Assembly: GCA_002364615.1 (NCBI GenBank) | Contig: DEYP01000019.1 | Span: 124,001-188,000, forward strand | Length of the DNA: 64,000 nt | DNA from: Arsukibacterium sp. UBA3155 | GTDB taxonomy: Bacteria > Pseudomonadota > Gammaproteobacteria > Enterobacterales > Alteromonadaceae | Direction of reading: 5' to 3' | Shown: positions 37,424 to 45,415 of the stretch, piece by piece | Numbering within the stretch: the first letter of the stretch is position 1 | Layout: every line of letters starts with the position of its first letter | Program-made: the position numbers and the translations under genes | The notes under the pieces: model-generated | Database searches by the model: none | What the model was told of the DNA's origin: nothing | Seen by the model: only the letters and a program-made list of their open reading frames with translations

Positions 37424-37870
37424 TCAGCGGCTAAGTTTGCCAGATAGCAGATTATCGATTGAAAACTTGCCTGCGCCACTAAACAATAGCGAGACACTGG
37501 CTGCTAATAGTGCCAGCCCAAATTCGTAACCATTATTGGCCATAAACAAGCCATTCTGGAAATGTACGGCAAATATCGCAACCAGCATGGCTACCGACAA
37601 GGCTGCTGCGGCCGGCCGGGTTAACAGGCCAATCACCAGAGCAAGACCACCGAAAAACTCAGCTGCGCCGGCTAACAAGGCCATTAGCATGCCCGGGCTT
37701 AAACCAATGCTGTCCATCCAGCCGGCGGTGCCTTCTAGACCATAGCCGCCAAACCAGCCAAATAATTTCTGGGCACCGTGCGCGGCAAAAATAATACCTA
37801 CCGGAATACGTAGTGCCAGGGCTGACCAGCCAGCGTCTGTTGCAGTCAGTTTTTTAATCAATGTTTTCAT
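37424..37870 (-). CDS. DoxX-family membrane protein
   Basis: The 148-residue protein has four membrane segments. The DoxX signature is clear: LALRIPVGIIFAAHGAQKLFGW near the start and LLAGAAEFFGGLALVIGLLTRPAA in the middle. Members act in membrane redox or thiol stress; the precise role is unknown. The gene is divergent from the LysR regulator at 38084, which is likely to control it, and is followed by the pirin gene. Confidence 0.88.
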   Translation of the reverse strand: MKTLIKKLTATDAGWSALALRIPVGIIFAAHGAQKLFGWFGGYGLEGTAGWMDSIGLSPGMLMALLAGAAEFFGGLALVIGLLTRPAAAALSVAMLVAIFAVHFQNGLFMANNGYEFGLALLAASVSLLFSGAGKFSIDNLLSGKLSR

Positions 37871-38083
37871 AAATCACCTGTCAAAATATTTATTGGTTGA
37901 GTAAGGTTTGGTTATTCACTCGACCGCAAACAACCTGTCGATGAGTTAAAGATATCGCTATACTGAGCTTAGAAAAAGCGGAGCTTTTCGTATTATTAGT
38001 TCAAATATTTTGAATTAATGTTGCTGGGATTGGTGCTGGCGGCCTATCCTGCCACCATTGGCTTAATGCAGGCAGATTTTACT

Positions 38084-38992
38084 ATGCAGCAACTGATTAA
38101 TTTAGATGCACTAAGGGCACTGGACGCTATTGAGCGCAAAGGCAGTTTTGCGGCGGCGGCCGACGCGTTGCATAAGGTGCCCTCTGCGCTTAGTTACACT
38201 ATGTCTCAGCTGGAGCAAAATCTGGGGGTAAGCTTATTTGATCGCAGTAAACAAAAAGCCCGCTTAACCCCTGCCGGCCAGTTATTGCTGCAGCAGGGCC
38301 GCGAGTTGCTCAAAGCGGCCGATCAATTGCAAAAAGCGGTGCAGCAATTGGACAGTGGCTGGGAGGCTGAGCTTACGCTTGCGCTGGACAGCGTAGTGCC
38401 GGCCGAGCCGGTTTTTGCGTTAATCAGCCAGTTTTTGCAGCTGGGTAAGTTAACCCGCTTGGCACTGCGCCAGGAGGTGATGGCGGGTGGCTGGGAAGCA
38501 CTACACACCGGCCGGGCCGATATTGCTATAGGCGTGCCGGCTACCCAGCATAGTGGGGCTTACCATTTGCAGCTGCTGGGTGAAGTGGAGTTTGTGTTTG
38601 CTGTAGCGCCGCACCACCCGCTGGCTGAACGTGACAAAGTGATTACGCTGGCTGACGTGCAGCAGGAAACCGCCATTATTGTTGCCGACTCGGCCATCGA
38701 CAGCCAAAAGCTGTCCAGTGGCCTGTTCGATACCCGGCAAAAAGTAGTGGTGGCTAATCTGGCACAAAAAATTAGTGCTCAGCAGCAAGGCTTAGGGGTC
38801 GGTTTTTTACCCCGCCACCTGGTGCAACAGCAGTTAGCACGAGGTGAGTTGATTGCTAAACAGCACAGTATTCCGCGCGACAGTGCTAAGTTATACCTGG
38901 CCTGGCATAAACAACAGCAAGGCAATGCACTTAGCTGGTTTTGCCAGCAGTTATGCAACTATCCGTGGCAGCAGGTTTTTAGTCCAAGTTAA
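38084..38992 (+). CDS. LysR-family transcriptional regulator
   Basis: The 302-residue protein starts MQQLINLDALRALDAIERKG; 22 upstream codons without family similarity are excluded. It has an N-terminal winged helix (SFAAAADALHKVPSALSYTMSQLE, about 18-41) and a C-terminal inducer-binding domain. It is divergent from doxX with a 210-bp shared control region and is the likely regulator of doxX-pirin. Its 3' end overlaps the convergent MFS gene by 4 bp. Confidence 0.9.
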   Translation: MQQLINLDALRALDAIERKGSFAAAADALHKVPSALSYTMSQLEQNLGVSLFDRSKQKARLTPAGQLLLQQGRELLKAADQLQKAVQQLDSGWEAELTLALDSVVPAEPVFALISQFLQLGKLTRLALRQEVMAGGWEALHTGRADIAIGVPATQHSGAYHLQLLGEVEFVFAVAPHHPLAERDKVITLADVQQETAIIVADSAIDSQKLSSGLFDTRQKVVVANLAQKISAQQQGLGVGFLPRHLVQQQLARGELIAKQHSIPRDSAKLYLAWHKQQQGNALSWFCQQLCNYPWQQVFSPS

Positions 38993-40344
38993 TTATTGCT
39001 CGGTCGTTTTGGCTGTGTCGAATCGTCCGTAGCGTTCCCGGTTTCAGTGATATCTGTCATGGTCGGTTCAGTACGGGGCGCACTGTCTGTCGCTGCTGGA
39101 AAAGTCGGTTTATGATCTTCGACCCACTCGTCATCCTGGCGCGGGTCCAGTTGGGCAAGGGATGCACCAGAGGCTGCCGGTACCGCCACATAGACACTTA
39201 AATTCTCGTTGGCAATGCGCTCAGCGGTTAAGGCGTAACCACCCAAAATCAGCGCAGCGACGGCTAACACCGTGAAAAATAAACCGCCGGATAAACCTAA
39301 CACCGCACCCAGCAACAACGGTGCTAAAAAAGAGCCTATGCCATAGGCAAACAATAAGCTGCGACTTACTTCAACCAGATCTTTACCATGGTCTAAACGG
39401 TCATTGGCCCGGGCCACGCTCAGCGGATAAATACTGAACAGGCTGGTGCCAAGTAAAAAACCCAGCAGGTAAAATAACCAGGTTTGGGTTGCCAGCAGCG
39501 CCAGCAACAGACAAATTACAGCACTGAATAAGCCTGCCCACGCCAGTAATTTGCGCCTGCCATAGCGATCAGACAAGGTGCCGACAGGCCACTGCGCCAA
39601 CAAACCACCTAATATTGAAATGGCCATAAAGGACGCCACTACCGACTGCTGTCCGTAAGTATTCAGCACAAACACCGGCACCATGGTGTAAAAGCCCCCA
39701 ACAAAAAAACCGCCAATAACACTGCCTACCAGCGCTAATGGCGCAATATGTAATACCCTGGGTAAGCTGTAGCGCTCAAACGGTTTTAATACGGGTTGGC
39801 TGATACGGGTAATCGCGACTAAAAACAGTGACGCCAGCACCAGTACTGAGCCCAGCACAAATACTACATGTGATGCCACATCCAAACCTAAAATCAGCTG
39901 GCCCACTGCCGTGGCCATAAAAAACACCACTGTATACACCGCCAGCACGCGGCCGCGGTCTGCCGAGCTGCTCTTTTCGTTCAGCCAGCTTTCCAGCACA
40001 ATTAATAAGGCATAAAACGCAAAGCCGGACAGCAGCCTGAGGCCAGCCCAAAGCCAGGGATCATAATGTAAGGTATGGCCTAAAAAGGCCATGACCATCA
40101 GTGCAGAAAATGCAGAGAAACTGCGGGCATGCCCTACCGTTACAATCAATTTCTGACTAAAAACGGCTGCCAGCAGGGCCCCCAGAAAAAACGCCGAGTT
40201 AATAACACCGATGGCCATTTCTGACAGACCGGCCTGTTTTAAATACAGACCGATATAGGTCATCAGCATGCCATAGCCGGTCGCCAGAAAGGCAATGGAA
40301 ATAAATAACGACGAAATGGGTAACAACGCTTGCTTTAAAAACAC
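38989..40344 (-). CDS. MFS transporter (YcaD-like)
   Basis: The 451-residue protein has twelve membrane segments. The MFS loop motif appears after segment 8 as GTLSDRYGRRKLLAW. A hydrophilic Asp/Glu/Thr-rich C-terminal tail (about 395-451, DPRQDDEWVEDHKPTFPA) is probably disordered. The general look is that of YcaD-type permeases; substrate unknown. The tail is about 50 residues longer than the usual end of the last helix. Confidence 0.82.
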   Translation of the reverse strand: MFLKQALLPISSLFISIAFLATGYGMLMTYIGLYLKQAGLSEMAIGVINSAFFLGALLAAVFSQKLIVTVGHARSFSAFSALMVMAFLGHTLHYDPWLWAGLRLLSGFAFYALLIVLESWLNEKSSSADRGRVLAVYTVVFFMATAVGQLILGLDVASHVVFVLGSVLVLASLFLVAITRISQPVLKPFERYSLPRVLHIAPLALVGSVIGGFFVGGFYTMVPVFVLNTYGQQSVVASFMAISILGGLLAQWPVGTLSDRYGRRKLLAWAGLFSAVICLLLALLATQTWLFYLLGFLLGTSLFSIYPLSVARANDRLDHGKDLVEVSRSLLFAYGIGSFLAPLLLGAVLGLSGGLFFTVLAVAALILGGYALTAERIANENLSVYVAVPAASGASLAQLDPRQDDEWVEDHKPTFPAATDSAPRTEPTMTDITETGNATDDSTQPKRPSNN

Positions 40345-40425
40345 AGCTTTCTCATTTTTAATAAAACAATGGCTTAACCATAGTTTCTGATAGTCTGCCA
40401 GGCAAGAAGAGATATCAGACGCTGA

Positions 40426-40623
40426 TCAGTGCGCACTGTCATCAAAAATTTGTTCAATCGCCAAACCAAAGATCCTGGCGGCACGAAACGCCAGCGGTAA
40501 ACTGGGATCAAATTTGCCCGTTTCTATGGCATTGATGGTTTGGCGCGACACATCAAGTGCTTTTGCCAGATCCGATTGGGTCCAGTTGCGTTCTGCCCGC
40601 AACACTTTTAGCCGGTTCTTCAT
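40426..40623 (-). CDS. small XRE-family regulator
   Basis: The 65-residue protein is one helix-turn-helix: MKNRLKVLRAERNWTQSDLA, then VSRQTINAIETGKFDPSLPL. This short type (YgzD/YozG-like) often pairs with a membrane protein gene, and here the start overlaps the preceding membrane gene by 4 bp. It probably autorepresses the two-gene operon at the inverted repeat 41076-41121. Confidence 0.88.
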   Translation of the reverse strand: MKNRLKVLRAERNWTQSDLAKALDVSRQTINAIETGKFDPSLPLAFRAARIFGLAIEQIFDDSAH

Positions 40624-41036
40624 TGATATTTCCGAAAATTAAGTACCAAACTGACAAAATATGAAATGCCCATAACAAATAAAATGTTAGAAGGGCTCGG
40701 TGTCGACTCGAGTAAGCGGGCGGGTTCTAATAAGCCATAAATAGCCCCAAATACCACACTAACCCCAAGCGAAATAGCCATCGCATTCAGGTGCATTTGG
40801 CGTTGCAGTTCATCTAAACCGTCCAGATGTTTTTTATTAGTAATAATCATCCGATAACCAAGAAAAACGTTAACAGCAATAACGCTAAGGCTGATGGTGA
40901 CGTTAAAGTCCCAGATGAATTTAGGGCCAAACGCTAGTAGCGCTAAAGATACTAGCCATCCCAGGGTCCAAATAAATAATGACTTTGTGGATGCTTTATT
41001 ACGCTGATCCAAAGTCGTTGATGTCGTGTCGTTCAT
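40620..41036 (-). CDS. four-helix membrane protein paired with XRE regulator
   Basis: The 138-residue protein has four membrane segments (about 20-38, 45-65, 82-105, 114-133) and a short cytoplasmic link KKHLDGLDELQRQMHLNA. The function is unknown. Pairs of this kind with a YgzD-type regulator are widespread and look like small sensing or immunity-type modules, but no activity is proved. It is the first gene of its operon. Confidence 0.75.
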   Translation of the reverse strand: MNDTTSTTLDQRNKASTKSLFIWTLGWLVSLALLAFGPKFIWDFNVTISLSVIAVNVFLGYRMIITNKKHLDGLDELQRQMHLNAMAISLGVSVVFGAIYGLLEPARLLESTPSPSNILFVMGISYFVSLVLNFRKYQ

Positions 41037-41075
41037 AATAATACCCCGTAAGTGTTGTTGACTTTAAGTAAAGCC

Positions 41076-41121
41076 TGCTTGACATGCGAAGAGTAGATCA
41101 AATGGATTGGGGTGTCAAGCA
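41076..41121 (-). promoter_or_regulatory. promoter and inverted repeat of the membrane protein/XRE operon
   Basis: TGCTTGACA (41076-41084) and TGTCAAGCA (41113-41121) are 9-bp inverted arms. On the minus strand the second arm supplies a consensus TTGACA -35, followed after 17 bp by TACTCT (41090-41095). The geometry fits a promoter repressed by the cotranscribed XRE protein. Confidence 0.55.
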
Positions 41122-41188
41122 AGCTTGTCATTGTGTAAAGCTTTATGGATAAATAGGCGTTGATTCGGTCATTACAAAGCCAGCGATG

Positions 41189-41234
41189 TTAAGGGTCAGA
41201 TCCAAGTTGCGATATTAAGGGTCAGATCCAATTT
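41189..41234. repeat. two short repeats at the 3' side of the racemase gene
   Basis: TTAAGGGTCAGATCCAA occurs at 41189-41205 and again at 41215-41231. The same pair recurs at 43908-43952 beside the broken racemase copy. The motif resembles the dispersed GGGTCAGA-type repeats of this bacterial group and shares GGGTCAGA with the 24-bp repeats at 51434 and 57967 (reverse strand). Confidence 0.75.
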
Positions 41235-41259
41235 GTAATGACCTTATTGACCGAAACCA

Positions 41260-41955
41260 CTATGACCGCAACGCCAGTTCAGCGGCGCTGCGGGCGTGAA
41301 TGCTGGTGGTATCAAACAGGGGCGCGACAGAGTCCTGTTGGGATACCAGCAAAGAAATTTCAGTGCAGCCGAGAATAATGGCTTCGGCACCTTGCGCCAC
41401 AAGTTGCGAGATGATCTGGTGATATTGCGCTCTGGATTCTGGCAGCACCTTGCCTAGACAAAGCTCGTTATAAATTATCTGGTGCACCTGCTCGCGTGCT
41501 TGTTCATCGGGCACAAGCACATTCAGGTCGTGCTGCGCTGTTAGCCGGTCTTTGTAAAATGGCTGCTCCATGGTGAATTTGGTGCCTAACAGACCAACCG
41601 TTTTATAACCGGCAGCTTTTACCGCTGTAGCAGTGGCATCGGCAATATGCAGTAGTGGCAGTGTTGTCGCATCCTCGATAGCCGTTACTACTTTGTGCAT
41701 AGTATTAGTACACAGAACAATAAAATCGGCACCGGCGGCGCCAAGGCTTTTGGCGGCTTCTGCCAGTAACTGGCCGGCAGCCTGCCAGTCACCAGCGCGT
41801 TGCATCTGCTCAATTTCGGCGAAATTAACGCTATACAGAATAACTTTAGCCGAGTGCAGACCACCAAGCTGCTGTTTCACTGTTTCATTTATTATGCGGT
41901 AGTAAGGAATGGTCGACTCCCAACTCATACCGCCCAGCAAGCCAATTGTTTTCAT
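41260..41955 (-). CDS. aspartate/glutamate racemase family protein
   Basis: The 231-residue protein has the Asp/Glu racemase fold with both catalytic cysteines: CTNTMH (about 82-87) and LGCTEI (about 194-199). The N-terminal MKTIGLLGGMSWESTIPYY is the YgeA/RacD-type signature. It should racemise aspartate or other amino acids without cofactor. A second, internally deleted copy lies at 43978-44341. The duplicated segment runs from about 41180 to 41990. Confidence 0.9.
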   Translation of the reverse strand: MKTIGLLGGMSWESTIPYYRIINETVKQQLGGLHSAKVILYSVNFAEIEQMQRAGDWQAAGQLLAEAAKSLGAAGADFIVLCTNTMHKVVTAIEDATTLPLLHIADATATAVKAAGYKTVGLLGTKFTMEQPFYKDRLTAQHDLNVLVPDEQAREQVHQIIYNELCLGKVLPESRAQYHQIISQLVAQGAEAIILGCTEISLLVSQQDSVAPLFDTTSIHARSAAELALRS

Positions 41956-42110
41956 GGTAGTTGCCTTAAAAATAGAATAGCCAGCACCTAAAGAAGGTTA
42001 AATTGTAAATTGGTTGATAGCCAACTAATGTTAATTTTTAATTAACAATATATTTATCTTTTGGTATCTCTGCATTATCCTAATGGCTTCAAAAAGCAAA
42101 GGAATAAGTC

Positions 42111-42566
42111 ATGGTAAAGGTACATATCTGGTTAAGGGATGAACAACATATTGGCCACGCAGCTCTTACTATAAGAGATGTTTACGTTAGCTTCTGGCCC
42201 GATGGTGATGCTGGCAAAAAAGACTTAAAAATAAAAACCAGCCACCCGGGTTCATATGTCGAGACGTTAGCACAAGATATCATTAATGAGGGAGGTCGCA
42301 AGCCCATTACAGTTGATATAGCCAACCTGAATGAGGTTGCGATGCTGCACTATGTAAACTATTTACAAAATAACGTACCGCGCTATCAACTTGCCCGGCA
42401 TAATTGTTCGCATTTAGTTGTAGATATACTGCAAAAAGGCGCTAGTAAAAAGCCGACATTCAAACCTAACGCAGCAGAGTATGCTAAAGTCGGTCGTATA
42501 TTGGGTTACGGTATATGGACTCCGGCAAACGTAATGCGCTATGCAAACGAATTGAAATCAGCATGA
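42111..42566 (+). CDS. putative permuted papain-fold (NlpC/P60-LRAT-like) protein
   Basis: The 151-residue protein has an N-terminal strand with GHAAL (His16) and a central HNCSHLVVDIL with Cys99. This His-before-Cys order is that of permuted NlpC/P60, LRAT or DUF4105-type cysteine enzymes. YVSFWP after the His is also typical. No signal peptide is seen. Substrate is unknown. The stop overlaps the deacetylase start by 4 bp (ATGA), so both act together. It is divergent from the racemase gene. Confidence 0.6.
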   Translation: MVKVHIWLRDEQHIGHAALTIRDVYVSFWPDGDAGKKDLKIKTSHPGSYVETLAQDIINEGGRKPITVDIANLNEVAMLHYVNYLQNNVPRYQLARHNCSHLVVDILQKGASKKPTFKPNAAEYAKVGRILGYGIWTPANVMRYANELKSA

Positions 42567-43483
42567 AGATTATCTACCACGAAAAATACAACATTGATGT
42601 CGGCATTTTTAAATTTCTGCATCCGTTTGATGGTTGTAAGTTTCGCAAGGTGCGCGCAGCACTGTATGATGCAGATGTTGTTGCACCTGACGCTGCTATT
42701 TCGGAATCGGCCATTCTTGGCTCAGTAAATGAACTGCTAAAAATACAGCTGAAAGATAAAGCGGCATTATGCCGGGCGCTTGAAATTCCTAAAATTCCGT
42801 TTTTGTCATTTTCGTGGCTGGACAGTCGCATCCTTGAGCCTATGCGTTGGGGCGTTGCTGGCACATTAGCGGCCAGCCGATTAGCATTGACTGGCACCGA
42901 TGCCTGGAATCTGGCTGGTGGTTATCACCATGCCAGCCCACATAAGATGGAAGGTTTTTGTATATATAACGATATTGGCATTTGCTATCAGCAGTTGCTG
43001 GCAAGTGGCGAGCTAACGGCTACTGACCGAATTCTGATTATTGATATCGATGCTCATCATGGTAACGGCAATGCACGCACCTTTGACGACAACAAGTACA
43101 CCACCCTGCTCGATGTGTATAACCAGGATATTTATCCCAATACACCGGTCAGCCGGCAGCGGGTCGATATCCAGGTACCTTTGCCCACTGGCACCGGCAG
43201 CGATTTATATTTGAATAAACTAGGCGGCGCGCTGGAATTGCTTACCGGGGGTTATAAACTGGCCTTTGTAGTAGCCGGTACCGATGTCCTGGCAACCGAT
43301 CCGCTGGGTAGCTTAAAGCTTAGCATTGCCGATGTCGCCCAAAGCCATAAGCTGGTGTATCAGCGCTTAAAAGCGCTAAATATCCCAACGGTATTTTTAG
43401 GTGGCGGTGGCTATGGCAAAGATAGCGCAGCGGCAATAGTGGCAGGGATTAAAGCGATAGCTGTGGATAGAAATAAAGCTTAG
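42563..43483 (+). CDS. histone deacetylase-family amidohydrolase
   Basis: The 306-residue protein starts MKIIYHEKYNIDVG; the overlap ATGA with the previous gene fixes the start. It has the arginase/deacetylase fold with GGYHHASPHKMEGFCIYNDI (tandem His) and IIDIDAHHGNGNA (zinc Asp and His). AGTDVLATDPLG carries the third zinc ligand and LGGGGYGKD the Gly-rich loop. It resembles class IV (HDAC11-like) bacterial members. The target could be acetyl-lysine, a polyamine or an acyl chain. Pairing with a papain-fold protein is unusual. Confidence 0.88.
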   Translation: MKIIYHEKYNIDVGIFKFLHPFDGCKFRKVRAALYDADVVAPDAAISESAILGSVNELLKIQLKDKAALCRALEIPKIPFLSFSWLDSRILEPMRWGVAGTLAASRLALTGTDAWNLAGGYHHASPHKMEGFCIYNDIGICYQQLLASGELTATDRILIIDIDAHHGNGNARTFDDNKYTTLLDVYNQDIYPNTPVSRQRVDIQVPLPTGTGSDLYLNKLGGALELLTGGYKLAFVVAGTDVLATDPLGSLKLSIADVAQSHKLVYQRLKALNIPTVFLGGGGYGKDSAAAIVAGIKAIAVDRNKA

Positions 43484-43494
43484 TTTTTACAATT

Positions 43495-43554
43495 ATCACT
43501 AACATCACTAACATCACTAACATTAATAACATTACTAACATTACTAACATCACT
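43495..43554 (+). repeat. 9-bp tandem repeat just upstream of a membrane protein gene
   Basis: Six units of ATYAMTAAC lie head to tail from 43495: ATCACTAAC three times, ATTAATAAC, then ATTACTAAC twice. A partial ATCACT abuts the ATG at 43555. They take up the place where promoter or ribosome site spacing for the next gene would lie, so slippage could change its expression. Confidence 0.85.
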
Positions 43555-43566
43555 ATGGAGCTGGAG

Positions 43567-43887
43567 ATGATCGAATATCAGGAACGACTCGGTATGATTT
43601 ATGGTGTATTCAGCCTTATTTTGATAATCGGTATGCCGGTGTTGATTAACCGTTTACTAAATATTAGCTATCCCAAAGCCATTTTTATGATATTTGCCAG
43701 TTGTCTGATTTTTATGGCGCTTGATCAATTAATTCACCGTCTGCTTTTCGACATTACCATTGAGATTGACCCGTTAAATAATGCAATTGAGGTGCTGGTA
43801 CCGATTTATGCTTTTGCAATTGCTTTAGTATTAGATTTTATCGCGATGTCGTTGCAAAAGATCAAAAAACGGAAACAGGTTAGCTGA
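43567..43887 (+). CDS. small membrane protein
   Basis: The protein has 106 residues from ATG 43567, or 110 from ATG 43555. The second is preferred because GGAG stands six bases before it, while the first is preceded only by repeats. Three membrane segments are present (about 10-28, 36-56, 78-97) with a basic tail KIKKRKQ. No family is recognised. It lies 70 bp after the deacetylase gene and may be cotranscribed. Confidence 0.6.
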   Translation: MIEYQERLGMIYGVFSLILIIGMPVLINRLLNISYPKAIFMIFASCLIFMALDQLIHRLLFDITIEIDPLNNAIEVLVPIYAFAIALVLDFIAMSLQKIKKRKQVS

Positions 43888-43907
43888 TTGCTATTCTGCC
43901 AGCGATG

Positions 43908-43952
43908 TTAAGGGTCAGATCCAATTTGGATGTTAAGGGTCAGATCCAATTT
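43908..43952. repeat. second copy of the GGGTCAGATCC repeat pair
   Basis: TTAAGGGTCAGATCCAATTT occurs at 43908-43927 and 43933-43952. It matches the pair at 41189-41234 and begins the duplicated segment (common CAGCGATG lead at 41180 and 43900). Confidence 0.8.
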
Positions 43953-43977
43953 GTAATGACCTTATTGACCGAAACCA

Positions 43978-44341
43978 CTATGACCGCAACGCCAGTTCAG
44001 CGGCGCTGCAGGCATGGATGCTGGTGGTATCAAACAGGGGCGCGACAGAGTCCTGCTGGGATACCAGCAAAGAAATTTCAGTGCAGCCGTGAATAATAGC
44101 CTCGGCACCCTGGTCGATAAGCTGGCCAATGATCTGGCGATACTGTTCTCTTGACTCTGGCAGCACCTTGCCCAGACACAGCTCGCTGCATCTGCTCAAT
44201 TTCGGCAAAATTAACGCTGTATAGAATAACTTTAGCCGAGTGCAGGCCACCAAGCTGCTGTTTCACCGTTTCATTTATTATGCGGTAGTAAGGAATGGTC
44301 GACTGCCAACTCATACCGCCCAGCAAGCCAATTGTTTTCAT
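43978..44341 (-). pseudogene. internally deleted racemase copy
   Basis: The sequence is nearly identical to the racemase gene at 41260-41955 at both ends: the first 53 codons and the last ~70. The middle 332 bp are missing. The loss is not a multiple of three, so the frame shifts after IEQMQR and ends early. The first catalytic Cys region is gone and the remaining motif reads HGCTEI. It is a decayed duplicate lying in the same orientation, 2.7 kb away. Confidence 0.92.
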
Positions 44342-44401
44342 GGTAGTTGCCTTAAAATTAGCAAAGCCAGCACTGCCCTGGCTTTTCTTTTTTAACACTA
44401 A

Positions 44402-44848
44402 TTAGTCAGCCTGTGGCAATACCGCCTTGGTAAGTAACCAATGGTTATCATTACGCTGAAATAACGCGAGATGACTCTTCGATTGAAATAATATCAAATT
44501 ATCGTGTTGGCTTACTTTCGTATCAGGGTCGAATGGTGAAATCATTGCGTCAAAGTGGCGCAACAACTCCTGCTCAAGTCTAGTTTCATACTCAGACCCG
44601 AGCTTGTAATTAGCAATGAACTCACTGAAATCAGCCATGCTCATCGCATCTGTTACGGTATATTGATTTATGAATTCGTAGTGCTCACATTCAGAAAATA
44701 TAACCGTGGTCTCTCCGTCAAAGGCAGCCTTTTCGGTGCATATTTCAGAAGGAACGATGTTGTTAATTAATTTTTTTTCAATCTCCACTCCGTTACAAGC
44801 AAATACTGACAGTGCCAACGAAACAGGAAACAAAATCTTCTTTAACAT
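44402..44848 (-). CDS. putative lipoprotein of unknown function
   Basis: The 148-residue protein has a lipoprotein signal: MLKKILFPVSLALSVFAC with the lipobox ending at Cys18. The mature part is acidic with no recognised domain; two further Cys (CTEK, SECEH) may pair. It is probably membrane anchored. It lies directly after the broken racemase copy and may belong to the same acquired segment. Confidence 0.65.
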   Translation of the reverse strand: MLKKILFPVSLALSVFACNGVEIEKKLINNIVPSEICTEKAAFDGETTVIFSECEHYEFINQYTVTDAMSMADFSEFIANYKLGSEYETRLEQELLRHFDAMISPFDPDTKVSQHDNLILFQSKSHLALFQRNDNHWLLTKAVLPQAD

Positions 44849-44851
44849 AAA

Positions 44852-44965
44852 TTAACCTGCTCTTTTTATCCGTTGAACCATCTTAGCTTCTAGTTTCACC
44901 CGCCACATATCAAAACTTAGCTGATCCATCATAATGGCTTCAATGGGAGTGAATACGTCAGTCAT
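44852..44965 (-). CDS. possible 37-residue peptide upstream of the lipoprotein
   Basis: An ATG frame reads MTDVFTPIEAIMMDQLSFDM.. and ends just 3 bp before the lipoprotein start. The composition looks protein-like, but there is no good ribosome site and no known family. It may be a gene remnant. Confidence 0.3.
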   Translation of the reverse strand: MTDVFTPIEAIMMDQLSFDMWRVKLEAKMVQRIKRAG

Positions 44966-44992
44966 AGTTTTTAGCGATTCGATCTAAATAAA

Positions 44993-45015
44993 AAAGCCAG
45001 CATTATGCTGGCTTT
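44993..45015 (-). terminator. terminator of the TerB-like/qmcA/nfeD operon
   Basis: AAAGCCAGCAT and ATGCTGGCTTT make an 11-bp stem around one base. On the minus strand a T-run follows. Confidence 0.8.
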
Positions 45016-45038
45016 CGCTCCAAACACACCCTGGCAGG

Positions 45039-45392
45039 TTATACCAATACTGACTGGCGAAGCATGTCATACAGGCGACGTTCCTGAATGGCTTCTTCAC
45101 CATCACTTTGCATAATTTGCTTAGCGGTATCCAGCGCTTGTTGCTTATTAAACATTAAGTCGCTTTTTAACCCGGTTATATAGCTTTCTACTTTATTAGA
45201 GCTGATGGCCTGACGTACATCGGCCATGGCCTGGCTTTGTATAGCGGTAATGCTGTTCACGCCGGTCCAGTCTAAACTGTCGGCAATGTCATCTACCAGC
45301 TCCTGCTCGTTTAAGCGTATTTTGCCGTCAACGCGGTACATTAAAATAGCCAGCTTCAGTAATGCTTCATTAAAACTTTGTTGAGTCGCCAT
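45039..45392 (-). CDS. TerB-like helical protein
   Basis: The 117-residue all-helical protein has LLKLAILMYRVDGKIRLNEQELVDDIA near the start, resembling the acidic metal-binding helix of TerB-type proteins. The remainder ends QERRLYDMLRQSVLV. No signal peptide is seen. It is the third gene of an operon with nfeD and qmcA (24 bp after qmcA), so a role at the membrane microdomain is possible. Assignment to TerB is moderate. Confidence 0.55.
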   Translation of the reverse strand: MATQQSFNEALLKLAILMYRVDGKIRLNEQELVDDIADSLDWTGVNSITAIQSQAMADVRQAISSNKVESYITGLKSDLMFNKQQALDTAKQIMQSDGEEAIQERRLYDMLRQSVLV

Positions 45393-45415
45393 AAATTACT
45401 CCTTTGGCTGCGGCC

